Assembly (NCBI GenBank): GCA_027676805.1
Contig: JAQENU010000005.1
Location: 202,475-266,474 of the forward strand
DNA length: 64,000 nucleotides
Source of the DNA: Coprobacillaceae bacterium UN01-12pH3A
GTDB taxonomy: Bacteria; Bacillota_I; Bacilli_A; Erysipelotrichales; Coprobacillaceae
Reading direction: 5' to 3'
Shown: one piece after another, positions 25,226 through 32,674 of the stretch
Numbering within the stretch: the first letter of the stretch is position 1
Layout: the number at the start of each line of letters is the position of its first letter
Program-made: the position numbers and the translations under genes
The notes under the pieces: model-generated
Told to the model about the DNA's origin: nothing
What the model saw: only the letters and a program-made list of their open reading frames with translations
Databases searched by the model: none

Positions 25226-25587
25226 ATGAATAAGATTATCGAGAAGATTATTTTGATTGGCTCCTGTTAGCAGATGAACAAAAGGAATTGGTTGAAGCTT
25301 ATTTATATCAGGGCGATATATAGGGCTTGGCGGATGATGGGATCAAAATGGTGAGCATTGTGATTTTTAAGAATGAGCAAACGTGCGAGCTCAAAATTTA
25401 GCAACACTGCCGCTGCATCAAGGACATGGCTATGGAAAAAAGATGGTCCAATATCTTTTTTCTTACTATTAATCGAGCTATCGATATATGGAAGTAGGCA
25501 CCGGAGACACTCCCTAAACAATTCCATCTTATTATAGAAGATGGACTGCTTTTAAAAGCGATGATCTATTTAAAAAGGAACTGTAAA
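25226..25587 (+). pseudogene. GNAT acetyltransferase remnant
   Basis: Several frames together give LADEQKELVEAYLYQGDI-stop-GLADDGIKMVSIVIFKNE, then NLATLPLHQGHGYGKKMVQYLFSYY, then SYRYMEVGTGDTP. The middle part is the GNAT acetyl-CoA loop (Q-G-x-G-x-G) and the last the usual motif B. At least two in-frame stops and three frame changes break it. It ends at the terminator shared with the flavodoxin gene. Clearly dead; unrelated in detail to the intact GNAT at 22016. Confidence 0.8.
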
Positions 25588-25600
25588 TGCAGTTCCTTTT
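25573..25600. terminator. Bidirectional terminator
   Basis: AAAAGGAACTG / CAGTTCCTTTT, perfect 11-bp arms with a 6-nt loop. Confidence 0.9.
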
Positions 25601-26018
25601 AGCTATTAGCAAAATCTTTTCCGAATTGTAGACAGCGAAAATCCTTTTCTTCTGGTTCTCCTTTAATGATGAGACTACCAGAAAGAACAGCTGAACTTTG
25701 AGAAATAATCTCTTCGAATTTTCTCATCCATTCGCCATCTCCCCATCCGTATGAACCAAATAAAGCGACTTTTTTATCTGCCAATTGTGTTTTGATTTCT
25801 TCTAAAAATGGCAGAAAAGTTGTTCCCTCAAGCTGCTCTTTACTAGTTGCCGGACACCCCAGCATAATCTTTTTAAATCCATCTATATGTGGTATTGTTT
25901 CTTTTAAATTGATTAACGTTACGGTGTTATTTGTTTCGACAATACCGCTGCGAATTTCCTCTGCCATTTTTTTAGTGTTTCCGGTACCAGACCAATATAC
26001 GATTAAAATATTTTCCAT
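25599..26018 (-). CDS. Flavodoxin
   Basis: 139-residue short-chain flavodoxin, an FMN-binding electron carrier in the cytosol. Phosphate loop WSGTGNT at 9-15, FMN-ring loop GCPATSKEQLEG near 54-65, and second ring loop GSYGWGDGEW near 87-96. Cys in the GCP loop is typical of clostridial-type flavodoxins. AAGGAGG Shine-Dalgarno. The promoter (26060-26088) overlaps inverted GTTAGT repeats, so expression is probably controlled by a repressor, for instance of the MarR or redox-sensing type. No partner oxidoreductase is adjacent. Confidence 0.93.
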   Translation of the reverse strand: MENILIVYWSGTGNTKKMAEEIRSGIVETNNTVTLINLKETIPHIDGFKKIMLGCPATSKEQLEGTTFLPFLEEIKTQLADKKVALFGSYGWGDGEWMRKFEEIISQSSAVLSGSLIIKGEPEEKDFRCLQFGKDFANS

Positions 26019-26036
26019 ATTAAGACCTCCTTATAA

Positions 26037-26062
26037 GTTAGTGTTTACTAACTGAGGTTAGT
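26037..26062. promoter_or_regulatory. Operator repeats before flavodoxin
   Basis: GTTAGT (26037-26042), 4 nt, ACTAAC (26047-26052), then another GTTAGT (26057-26062) that overlaps the -10. Three half-sites in 26 bp. Confidence 0.55.
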
Positions 26063-26088
26063 TTATCAAATTCATTTAAACTGGTCAA
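26060..26088 (-). promoter_or_regulatory. Promoter of flavodoxin gene
   Basis: Minus strand TTGACC (26088-26083), 17-nt spacer, TAAACT (26065-26060). Confidence 0.6.
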
Positions 26089-26101
26089 AGAAGATGCTTC
26101 A

Positions 26102-26671
26102 TTATTTTTTTATAATGGCATAAATGAAGTTTCGATACAAATTTATATAAGAATACAGGTATGCCCCTAAAATATGGAACGGTGTAAAATCATTTGGATA
26201 CTGAGAAGGCATCATTGCGTAATCCATTTTAGCCTCTTTCGCAAAGCGATTTGCTTTTCTTAGCTGCCAGGGTGACGTGATAATCAAAGCACTGGTTAAA
26301 CAATGCTGCTTCATGATCTGTTTTGCATATTGAATATTCCCATAGGTATTACGGGCTTTAGTCTCTAATAGAAGCTGATCTTCTTTGATGCCATGCTTTA
26401 AAGCATAGGCTTTCATCACTTCTGCTTCAAGATATTCATTTTTAACGGCACCTCCGCTTACTATTATCTTCTTAAAGATACCTTGGTGATATAACTGAAT
26501 AGCAGTATCCATTCTTGCTTGTAAAATTGGGTGAATGGTTCCATCTTTTTTAGCCGGATAGCCTAATACAATACAGACATCGTAAGATAAATGACCTTTG
26601 TTTTTATGAATTGGTCCAAAATAAAAAAACGGCAGTAAGAATAATAAAGCTAAAATAATGATAATAAACAT
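26102..26671 (-). CDS. DUF218 (YdcF/SanA-like) membrane-anchored protein
   Basis: 189 residues. An N-terminal transmembrane helix (about 2-18), then a DUF218 Rossmann-like domain: VCIVLGYPAKKDGTIHPILQARMDTAI, VSGGAVKNEYLEAEVM (S-G-G motif near 71) and ARNTYGNIQYAKQIM near 106, then LIITSPWQLRKANRFAKEA near 130. These are the family signatures of ElyC/SanA/YdcF. Members act in envelope integrity and possibly undecaprenyl-linked carbohydrate metabolism; enzymatic activity is not established. Diverges from the VanZ-like gene. Confidence 0.87.
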   Translation of the reverse strand: MFIIIILALLFLLPFFYFGPIHKNKGHLSYDVCIVLGYPAKKDGTIHPILQARMDTAIQLYHQGIFKKIIVSGGAVKNEYLEAEVMKAYALKHGIKEDQLLLETKARNTYGNIQYAKQIMKQHCLTSALIITSPWQLRKANRFAKEAKMDYAMMPSQYPNDFTPFHILGAYLYSYINLYRNFIYAIIKK

Positions 26672-26775
26672 AGAATCCCTCCAGTTGTATTATAAAGTAT
26701 TTATTTACCAAAAGATACATTGAATCCGGATCGAAGGAATGTTATCCTAAGAGTAGGATAGAAAGAGGGGAAAGA

Positions 26776-27246
26776 ATGAAAACATGGATGAAAGGAAATA
26801 GAAAATATTGTTGGGCTGCTTATTTTTTACTATTGCTAGGCTTGAGTTGGAGTACAAATCGTTTTATGCCGAGCGGGATGTTCAGTTTAGAGCATTGGTT
26901 CAAAGAAGCTGTAAATGTGATCCCATTTAAAACGATGGTGTATTACTTTAATAGTTTGTGGGATGGCTCACTCAATGTCAATATTCCAATTCGTTTTTTT
27001 ATCATGAATATTCTTATTGGAATATCAATGGGCGTGCTTTTTGCATTCTTAAATCGTAAAGCATCATTGGTTCAGATGCTGACGTTCAGTTGTGTATTTT
27101 TTATGATTTTTGAAGGAGCTGCTCTCTTGTTAAGAATCGGAATCTTTGATGTGGATTCCATTTTGATCAGAACAGCTGTAGCAGTTGGAGGCTACCAGAT
27201 GATTCAAAGATACGTTTTGACGAATAAGAAAGTGATCGGAATTTAA
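26776..27246 (+). CDS. VanZ-like family membrane protein
   Basis: 156 residues with four predicted membrane helices (about 10-28, 75-92, 98-118, 125-145). The VanZ-type markers are NVIPFKTMVYYF near 48-59 and GIFDVDSILIRTAVAVGGY near 122-140. The family includes VanZ, which lowers teicoplanin binding, but most members have unknown function. The start is set by GAAAGAGGGGA. Single gene, no terminator recognised downstream. Confidence 0.7.
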   Translation: MKTWMKGNRKYCWAAYFLLLLGLSWSTNRFMPSGMFSLEHWFKEAVNVIPFKTMVYYFNSLWDGSLNVNIPIRFFIMNILIGISMGVLFAFLNRKASLVQMLTFSCVFFMIFEGAALLLRIGIFDVDSILIRTAVAVGGYQMIQRYVLTNKKVIGI

Positions 27247-27407
27247 AGATAAAAGCAGTATCCCATCTATACTAATTCACTTAAAAAATACTAAAAATTT
27301 AGGATTTACATAATATGAAAAGAAAAATAAGGGAAATCTATTTAAATTCTTGCATTGGTGGTATATAATGTAAGTGTAGAAAGAGGAAGGGAAAGGAGAT
27401 GAGAAAT

Positions 27408-27671
27408 ATGAAACAGTCATTGAGTCTTATAGCGATGGGTTTATATGGGGCTGCGCTAGTTGGACAAGTTATGTTGTCTGAGGAACGAATGAATATTTTC
27501 CAAGGCAAAATAGAAGTGCCATTAGAAATAATGTGTAAATTTGATTTGAAAAACGTATTTCCATCTCGTTTCGTTCCGATGATTGAAATGACAAAAAGTG
27601 ATGAAGAATTACCGAAAGCATTTCGATTAAATCGGAAGACTAGACCCCCTAACATATGTTGGGCTCAATAA
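27408..27671 (+). CDS. Small hypothetical secreted or membrane protein
   Basis: 87 residues with an N-terminal hydrophobic stretch (LSLIAMGLYGAALVGQVML, about 4-22) that could be a signal or anchor, then a hydrophilic tail rich in Lys/Glu ending RPPNICWAQ. AAAGGAG lies 9 nt before ATG 27408; the ATG at 27399 abuts it. No recognised family. The end overlaps an imperfect palindrome and a GGCTC/GAGCC hairpin (27663-27677) without T-run. The coding status rests on the Shine-Dalgarno and hydrophobic start only. Confidence 0.5.
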   Translation: MKQSLSLIAMGLYGAALVGQVMLSEERMNIFQGKIEVPLEIMCKFDLKNVFPSRFVPMIEMTKSDEELPKAFRLNRKTRPPNICWAQ

Positions 27672-27751
27672 GAGCCGAATCCATCTTATGAATGGAGAGA
27701 TTCACTGCAGACTTATAATTAAGTGCATACAACCCTCCCTTCAAGTAAAAA

Positions 27752-27785
27752 GGATATAGCTGAACTTAGCTATATCCCTTTTTAT
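27752..27785. terminator. Bidirectional terminator before DUF368 gene end
   Basis: GGATATAGCT / AGCTATATCC, perfect 10-bp arms, loop GAACTT, flanked by A5 and T5. Confidence 0.9.
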
Positions 27786-28640
27786 TTATTCCTGTCCTGC
27801 AAATCGTGCAATAATTAAACCGAGAACGAACGTAATCGCACTGGTCAGAAGAATAGGAAGATTTAAATGGGTAAGATTGATTCCCATTAATATAGCGATC
27901 GGTGAAGCAATGACTAAACCTAAAATTGCGCAGTACGTATGGGACTCATAATTTTTTAATAAGATTTCAATCATTTTCGCTATCAAGAAGATACCGATCA
28001 CAACTCCTAAGCCAAAGGGAGCTAAGATCATTGCGCTTTGAATAAGCTGATCAAAGTTCAAAGCAACAAGTGCTTTAATAAATAGATTGATATGGCTGAT
28101 AATGGGATTATAATAACCGATAATCATCAACATCATTGAACCGCTGACCCCCGGAATGACCATTGTTGCCGATGCTACAGCACCTATTAAAAAAAGCTTG
28201 ATAATTTCCAATAATGAGATTTGAATGGTCACATCTTTAGTGCCTTGTCCGCCTAATAGCTGCATTCCAATAATCAATGCAAAAAACAAGATAAAGATCA
28301 AACTATGAGAAAAATCCGGTCTTTTAATTTTGATGCGTTTCGTAATGATAGGCAACCCACCTAAAATTAATCCGATAAAGCATAGATTAGTTTGAATAGG
28401 AAAATGAAGAAACAAATATTCAATGACAAACGATAAACAAACAATTCCGATTCCGGCTCCTAAAATATAGGGAAACAGAGTCCGTATGCTTTTTTTCATA
28501 TCTGAGAATAAATGAGTGATAGAATATATGATATCATCATAAATACCCATTGATACTGCCATCGTTCCGCCACTGACTCCGGGAATGATATTTGCAATAC
28601 CAATGAGAATCCCACGAAGAATTTCATTTAATAATTTCAT
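27786..28640 (-). CDS. DUF368 membrane protein (PopT-like polyprenyl-phosphate transporter)
   Basis: 284 residues with about eight membrane segments. The family hallmark is the duplicated glycine/proline turn: IANIIPGVSGGTMAVSMGIYD near 15-35 and VASATMVIPGVSGSMMLMIIGYY near 155-178. Both half-copies with P-G-V-S-G are intact. DUF368 proteins such as PopT recycle undecaprenyl phosphate across the membrane for wall synthesis (family knowledge). It is monocistronic. The genome region also holds other envelope genes (GT51, DUF218), but no operon links them. Confidence 0.87.
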   Translation of the reverse strand: MKLLNEILRGILIGIANIIPGVSGGTMAVSMGIYDDIIYSITHLFSDMKKSIRTLFPYILGAGIGIVCLSFVIEYLFLHFPIQTNLCFIGLILGGLPIITKRIKIKRPDFSHSLIFILFFALIIGMQLLGGQGTKDVTIQISLLEIIKLFLIGAVASATMVIPGVSGSMMLMIIGYYNPIISHINLFIKALVALNFDQLIQSAMILAPFGLGVVIGIFLIAKMIEILLKNYESHTYCAILGLVIASPIAILMGINLTHLNLPILLTSAITFVLGLIIARFAGQE

Positions 28641-28814
28641 GTCTTACTCCTTTCATTTCTTGACTATTCTATCACAACGAAAGATTAAAAAATGTAAATA
28701 AAAGAAATCTTAACAACTTATTTATACAACATGTTTTATAGAGAGAGCAATTTTGAAGATATCACATTTGGACATATTTTAATAACGAATGCTACTGGTT
28801 TATGAGAGAGGGCA

Positions 28815-28823
28815 TGCTATAAT
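28815..28823 (+). promoter_or_regulatory. Extended -10 promoter of alpha-galactosidase gene
   Basis: TGC-TATAAT, 36 nt before the start. Confidence 0.5.
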
Positions 28824-28858
28824 GGTAGAAGGAAAACAAAAATGCAGAGGAGAAAATT

Positions 28859-31084
28859 ATGCCAATATTATTTCATGAAACATCACAAACCTTTCATTTA
28901 TATAATGAACATGTAAGCTACATATTTAAAGTGTTAAAAAATGGACATTTGGGACAGCTGTATTATGGGAAACACATTCGTGATCGTGAAAATTTTGATC
29001 ATTTATTAGAAATGCAGGCACGCTCTATGGCCGTATGTCGTTTTGAGGGAGATCTTTGTTTTTCACTGGAACATTTAAAACAGGAATATCCTGCTTATGG
29101 AAGCGGAGATATGCGTCATCCGGCAATGGATATTGTTCAGGAAAATGGGAGCCGAATTATTGACTTTACTTACCAATCCTATGCGTTAATGAATGGGAAA
29201 CCTAAATTATCGGGACTGCCTGCTACCTATGTAGAAGATGAAAGTGAAGCGATGACACTGCTTGTCACAATGTATGATTCGGTGATGGAGACAGAGCTGG
29301 TTTTAAGCTATACAATCTATGAAACGCTGCCGGTCATCTGCCGCAATGCTCGCTTTATACATCATGGTCAATCACCTATTTCATTAGAAACAGCTATGAG
29401 TCTGAATTTAGATTTGCCGGATAAAGAGTATGAAATGATCGAATTAACCGGTGCTTGGTCAAGAGAACGCAGTGTTAAAGAAAGAAGACTGGAACACGGC
29501 ATTCAATCTATTTATTCGATGCGTGGAAACTCAAGCAATAACTTTAATCCATTTATTGCTTTAAAACGTTTTGATGCAACAGAATTTAACGGCGAAGTGC
29601 TGGGATTCAGCTTTGTCTACAGCGGTAATTTCTTGGCACAGGTAGAGGTTGATACTTATGATGTCACAAGAATTAGCATGGGGCTTCATCCACATTGTTT
29701 TAGCTGGTTACTAAGTCAGGGAGAGTCTTTTCAAACACCTGAAGCAGTAATGGTATATTCGGATCAAGGACTAAACAGGATGAGTCAAGTTTATCATGAA
29801 CTTTATCAAAAGCGACTGGCAAGAGGAAAATATCGTGATCAGGTGAGACCAATTTTAGTCAACAACTGGGAAGGGACGTATTTTGACTTTGATGAAGATA
29901 AGATCGTTTCAATGGCGAAAACGGCGAAGAAGCTGGGAATTGAGCTTTTTGTACTGGATGACGGTTGGTTTGGTAAGCGTAATGATGACACAACCGGGTT
30001 GGGTGACTGGTATCCGAATTTAAATAAACTGCCTAACGGGATTAAAGGATTAAGTGAAAAAGTAGAGGCATTGGGACTGCAGTTTGGTTTATGGATTGAA
30101 CCGGAAATGGTCAGTCATGATTCTGATCTTTATCGTCAGCATCCGGAGTGGACATTAGCAACCCCTCAGCGTCCTTCCAGCCATGGACGCAATCAATATA
30201 TTTTAGATTTCTCAAATGATGAAGTAGTAGACGCTATTTATGATATGCTGCATAAAGTAATTTCGGAATCATCTATTTCTTATATTAAATGGGATATGAA
30301 CCGCTGTATGAGTGAAGTGTATTCCACAGCCAAAGCAGCAAAAGATCAAGGCAAAGTTATGCACCAGTATATTTTAGGTGTCTATCGTTTATATGAACAG
30401 CTGACAACAGAATTTCCTAATATTTTATTTGAGTCTTGTTCTTCCGGGGGAGCCCGTTTTGATCCGGGGATGCTGTATTATGCACCGCAATGCTGGGCAA
30501 GTGATGACAGCGATGCGATCGAACGTTTAAAAATCCAATATGGGACATCAATCGTTTATCCGATTTCAAGTATTGGGGCACACGTATCGGCTATTCCGAA
30601 TCACCAGGTATATCGTTCAACTCCGATTGAAACTCGTGCCAATGTAGCTTATTTTGGAACATTTGGCTATGAATTGGACTTAAATCAGTTAGATCAGGAA
30701 ACCTTAGATAAAATAGTTAAACAAGTAGAATTCATGAAAGAATATCGTGAAGTCATTCAGTTTGGAACATTCTATCGTTTGAAGAGTCCGTTTGAAACAA
30801 AAATTACTGCTTGGATGGTTGTCTCTAAAGATCAAAATACAGCTTTGGTCGGTTATTACAAGCCATTGCAGGAAGTCAATGTTGCCTATGAAAGACTGCC
30901 GCTTTGCGGATTAGCTCCGGATAAAGAATACCATGTCTCTGTACATGATATAGATTGCTATGGCGATGAGCTGATGAACATCGGACTTATCACTTCGGAT
31001 ACCCCACCTCAATCAATCGATGAGATTTATGATGGCAGCCATGGGGATTACAGCTCAAAAATTTACATTATTAAAGCAAAATAA
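28859..31084 (+). CDS. Alpha-galactosidase, GH36
   Basis: 741-residue cytosolic (no signal peptide) GH36 enzyme cleaving alpha-1,6-galactosides such as raffinose or melibiose. An N-terminal beta-supersandwich (about 1-330) is followed by a TIM barrel with LDDGWFGKRNDDTTGLGDWYPN (near 366-387), the catalytic nucleophile Asp in YIKWDMNR near 480, and the acid/base Asp in CWASDDSDAIER near 545. FESCSSGGARFD is also conserved. Length matches the AgaA/RafA group. It has no adjacent transporter; the gene is single with its own promoter and terminator, so uptake must be encoded elsewhere. Confidence 0.95.
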   Translation: MPILFHETSQTFHLYNEHVSYIFKVLKNGHLGQLYYGKHIRDRENFDHLLEMQARSMAVCRFEGDLCFSLEHLKQEYPAYGSGDMRHPAMDIVQENGSRIIDFTYQSYALMNGKPKLSGLPATYVEDESEAMTLLVTMYDSVMETELVLSYTIYETLPVICRNARFIHHGQSPISLETAMSLNLDLPDKEYEMIELTGAWSRERSVKERRLEHGIQSIYSMRGNSSNNFNPFIALKRFDATEFNGEVLGFSFVYSGNFLAQVEVDTYDVTRISMGLHPHCFSWLLSQGESFQTPEAVMVYSDQGLNRMSQVYHELYQKRLARGKYRDQVRPILVNNWEGTYFDFDEDKIVSMAKTAKKLGIELFVLDDGWFGKRNDDTTGLGDWYPNLNKLPNGIKGLSEKVEALGLQFGLWIEPEMVSHDSDLYRQHPEWTLATPQRPSSHGRNQYILDFSNDEVVDAIYDMLHKVISESSISYIKWDMNRCMSEVYSTAKAAKDQGKVMHQYILGVYRLYEQLTTEFPNILFESCSSGGARFDPGMLYYAPQCWASDDSDAIERLKIQYGTSIVYPISSIGAHVSAIPNHQVYRSTPIETRANVAYFGTFGYELDLNQLDQETLDKIVKQVEFMKEYREVIQFGTFYRLKSPFETKITAWMVVSKDQNTALVGYYKPLQEVNVAYERLPLCGLAPDKEYHVSVHDIDCYGDELMNIGLITSDTPPQSIDEIYDGSHGDYSSKIYIIKAK

Positions 31085-31108
31085 GTGTTCTTGCAAGAGC
31101 ACTTTTTT
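31083..31108 (+). terminator. Terminator after alpha-galactosidase
   Basis: AAGTGTTCTT-GC-AAGAGCACTT with one wobble, T6. Confidence 0.85.
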
Positions 31109-31229
31109 CTATGACGAAATGTATACATCCTAAGTGCATAAAAGCCTTAGTGTTGTAGATAATCCTTCTAGTAGTAAGCAAAATTATAGAAAAATGAAGA
31201 TGATGGGAAAAATAGAAAGAGAATGGAAC

Positions 31230-31257
31230 TTGACTTTGTAAAATGGAGTGGTAAAGT
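31230..31257 (+). promoter_or_regulatory. Promoter of DAK-like small gene
   Basis: TTGACT (31230-31235), 16-nt spacer, TAAAGT (31252-31257). Confidence 0.5.
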
Positions 31258-31289
31258 TTTTATAGAGACTATTTGAAAGGAGTCAGACA

Positions 31290-31541
31290 ATGTTAGAGTA
31301 TAAATATGACACTCAGCTTTTGATTGAAGGTAAAGCGCTTAATGAAGATGCGATCAATGATTATTTTGTTACTCATTTTGCTGGAGACTGCTTGCTGGCA
31401 GTGGGGGATGAGGAATTGATTAAAATTCATTTTCATACCAATGAGCCTTGGAAAGTACTAGAATACTGTACAACCTTAGGAGAAATTTATGATATCGTTA
31501 TAGAAGATATGGATCGTCAGTCAAGAGGACTAAAAGGATAA
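31290..31541 (+). CDS. Small stand-alone DAK/FakA C-terminal-like protein
   Basis: 83 residues matching only the end of the FakA/YloV-type dihydroxyacetone-kinase family C-terminal domain. It reads YDTQLLIEGK, FAGDCLLAVGDEELIKIHFHTNEPWKVLEYC, and GEIYDIVIEDMDRQ. The H-x-H-T-N-E-P motif is intact. In FakA this region sits after the kinase and FakB-binding parts; here there is no kinase domain. Similar mini-genes occur in other Firmicutes, so it is probably a genuine small protein, not a fragment. GAAAGGAG RBS and own promoter and terminator support expression. Role unknown. Confidence 0.8.
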   Translation: MLEYKYDTQLLIEGKALNEDAINDYFVTHFAGDCLLAVGDEELIKIHFHTNEPWKVLEYCTTLGEIYDIVIEDMDRQSRGLKG

Positions 31542-31566
31542 AACATGTGTTAAAGCACATGTTTTT
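31541..31566 (+). terminator. Terminator after DAK-like gene
   Basis: AAACATGTG-TTAAAG-CACATGTTT with T-run. Confidence 0.9.
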
Positions 31567-31623
31567 ATTTGTATGAAAAAGCAAAATAAGATAAACTGAT
31601 AGTAACGAAAGAGGTGAAAAGGC

Positions 31624-32589
31624 ATGCTGAAAAAGGAGATTTTAGAAGATCTGATTCGCCTTACAGAAGAAGAAAAAAATAATCTTGCTGGAATTAAAAC
31701 CATCGATCGCAGTATTTTTTTAAATGCTTCAAGCAATATCATTGATTATCATAAACTTTTATCTGACGATCAATCCTTTACAATAAGACGCCATACACGT
31801 TTTCAGGAGTATCCATGTCATCGACATAACTACTTAGAATTTATGTATGTCTACAGTGGTGAAATGACACACATTATCGATCATCGAAAGATTACGATAC
31901 ACGAAGGAGAGCTGCTGCTTCTAAATCAGAATATTGAGCATTCTATCCTTTATACCAAAGAAGAAGACATCATTTTTAATTTAATTATTAAAACAGACTT
32001 TTTAGTGTTCATGGCTTCTTTGATTGAAGAAGAAAGTGAGGTGTTCAGTTTCTTGTTTGAAGCTCTTTATTCGAATAAAAATGATGGAGAATACCTCCTT
32101 TTTAAAGCCGGTCATAATAAAGAAGTAAAAACAATTATCGAAGAGTTGATCCAACATGTGTATGAACCTACATTTCATCAGTCTTTGACCCTAAAATTAA
32201 CGATGGGTTTATTACTGACAGAATTAATGAACCATCCTGAAGATATTGAAGCCTATACCGGCAACAGCTATGAGAAAATATTAAGCGGAACTGTCTTAAA
32301 ATATATTGATCTGCATTATCAGGAAGGATCATTGCGTGATCTTGCGAAAAGCCTTCATCAGCCGGATTATAAGATTTGTAAAATCATTAAAAAGCATACC
32401 GGTTTTACTTTTAAGCAGTTGGTCCAAAAAGTCCGGCTCCGGCATGCTATCCGCTTATTAAAGACAACCCACCTGTCTGTAGTAGAAGTTATGGAAAAAG
32501 TCGGGTATGACAATATTACTTATTTTTATAAGATATTTAAAGATGCTTATCATATGACGCCTAAACAATATCGTGAAAATGCAAAATAA
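31624..32589 (+). CDS. AraC-family regulator with cupin sensor
   Basis: 321 residues. An N-terminal leader, then an AraC-type cupin (about 55-150: RRHTRFQEYPCHRHNYLEFMYVYSG, HEGELLLLNQNIEHSI), then two HTH motifs at the C-terminus (about 220-318). The second ends YDNITYFYKIFKDAYHMTPKQYR, the HTH_18 signature. Probably activates the adjacent alpha-L-rhamnosidase gene, which starts 85 nt downstream behind a palindromic promoter. The ligand is presumably a plant or mucin sugar; not determined. Confidence 0.9.
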   Translation: MLKKEILEDLIRLTEEEKNNLAGIKTIDRSIFLNASSNIIDYHKLLSDDQSFTIRRHTRFQEYPCHRHNYLEFMYVYSGEMTHIIDHRKITIHEGELLLLNQNIEHSILYTKEEDIIFNLIIKTDFLVFMASLIEEESEVFSFLFEALYSNKNDGEYLLFKAGHNKEVKTIIEELIQHVYEPTFHQSLTLKLTMGLLLTELMNHPEDIEAYTGNSYEKILSGTVLKYIDLHYQEGSLRDLAKSLHQPDYKICKIIKKHTGFTFKQLVQKVRLRHAIRLLKTTHLSVVEVMEKVGYDNITYFYKIFKDAYHMTPKQYRENAK

Positions 32590-32616
32590 GATAATGATTA
32601 TGTCAATTTACGTTAT

Positions 32617-32648
32617 TTATTCACCATAGCGCATCATTATATAATGAT
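32617..32648 (+). promoter_or_regulatory. Rhamnosidase promoter with palindromic -10
   Basis: TTATTC, 17-nt spacer, TATAAT (32640-32645). The -10 lies inside the perfect 16-bp palindrome ATCATTATATAATGAT (32633-32648). Confidence 0.5.
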
Positions 32649-32674
32649 ATTAAAGGAAAAATAGGGAGGTACTT

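Noticed and set aside
27338..27655. 105-codon minus-strand frame
   Set aside because: Opposite the small gene at 27408, which has a Shine-Dalgarno and hydrophobic start; this one has neither.
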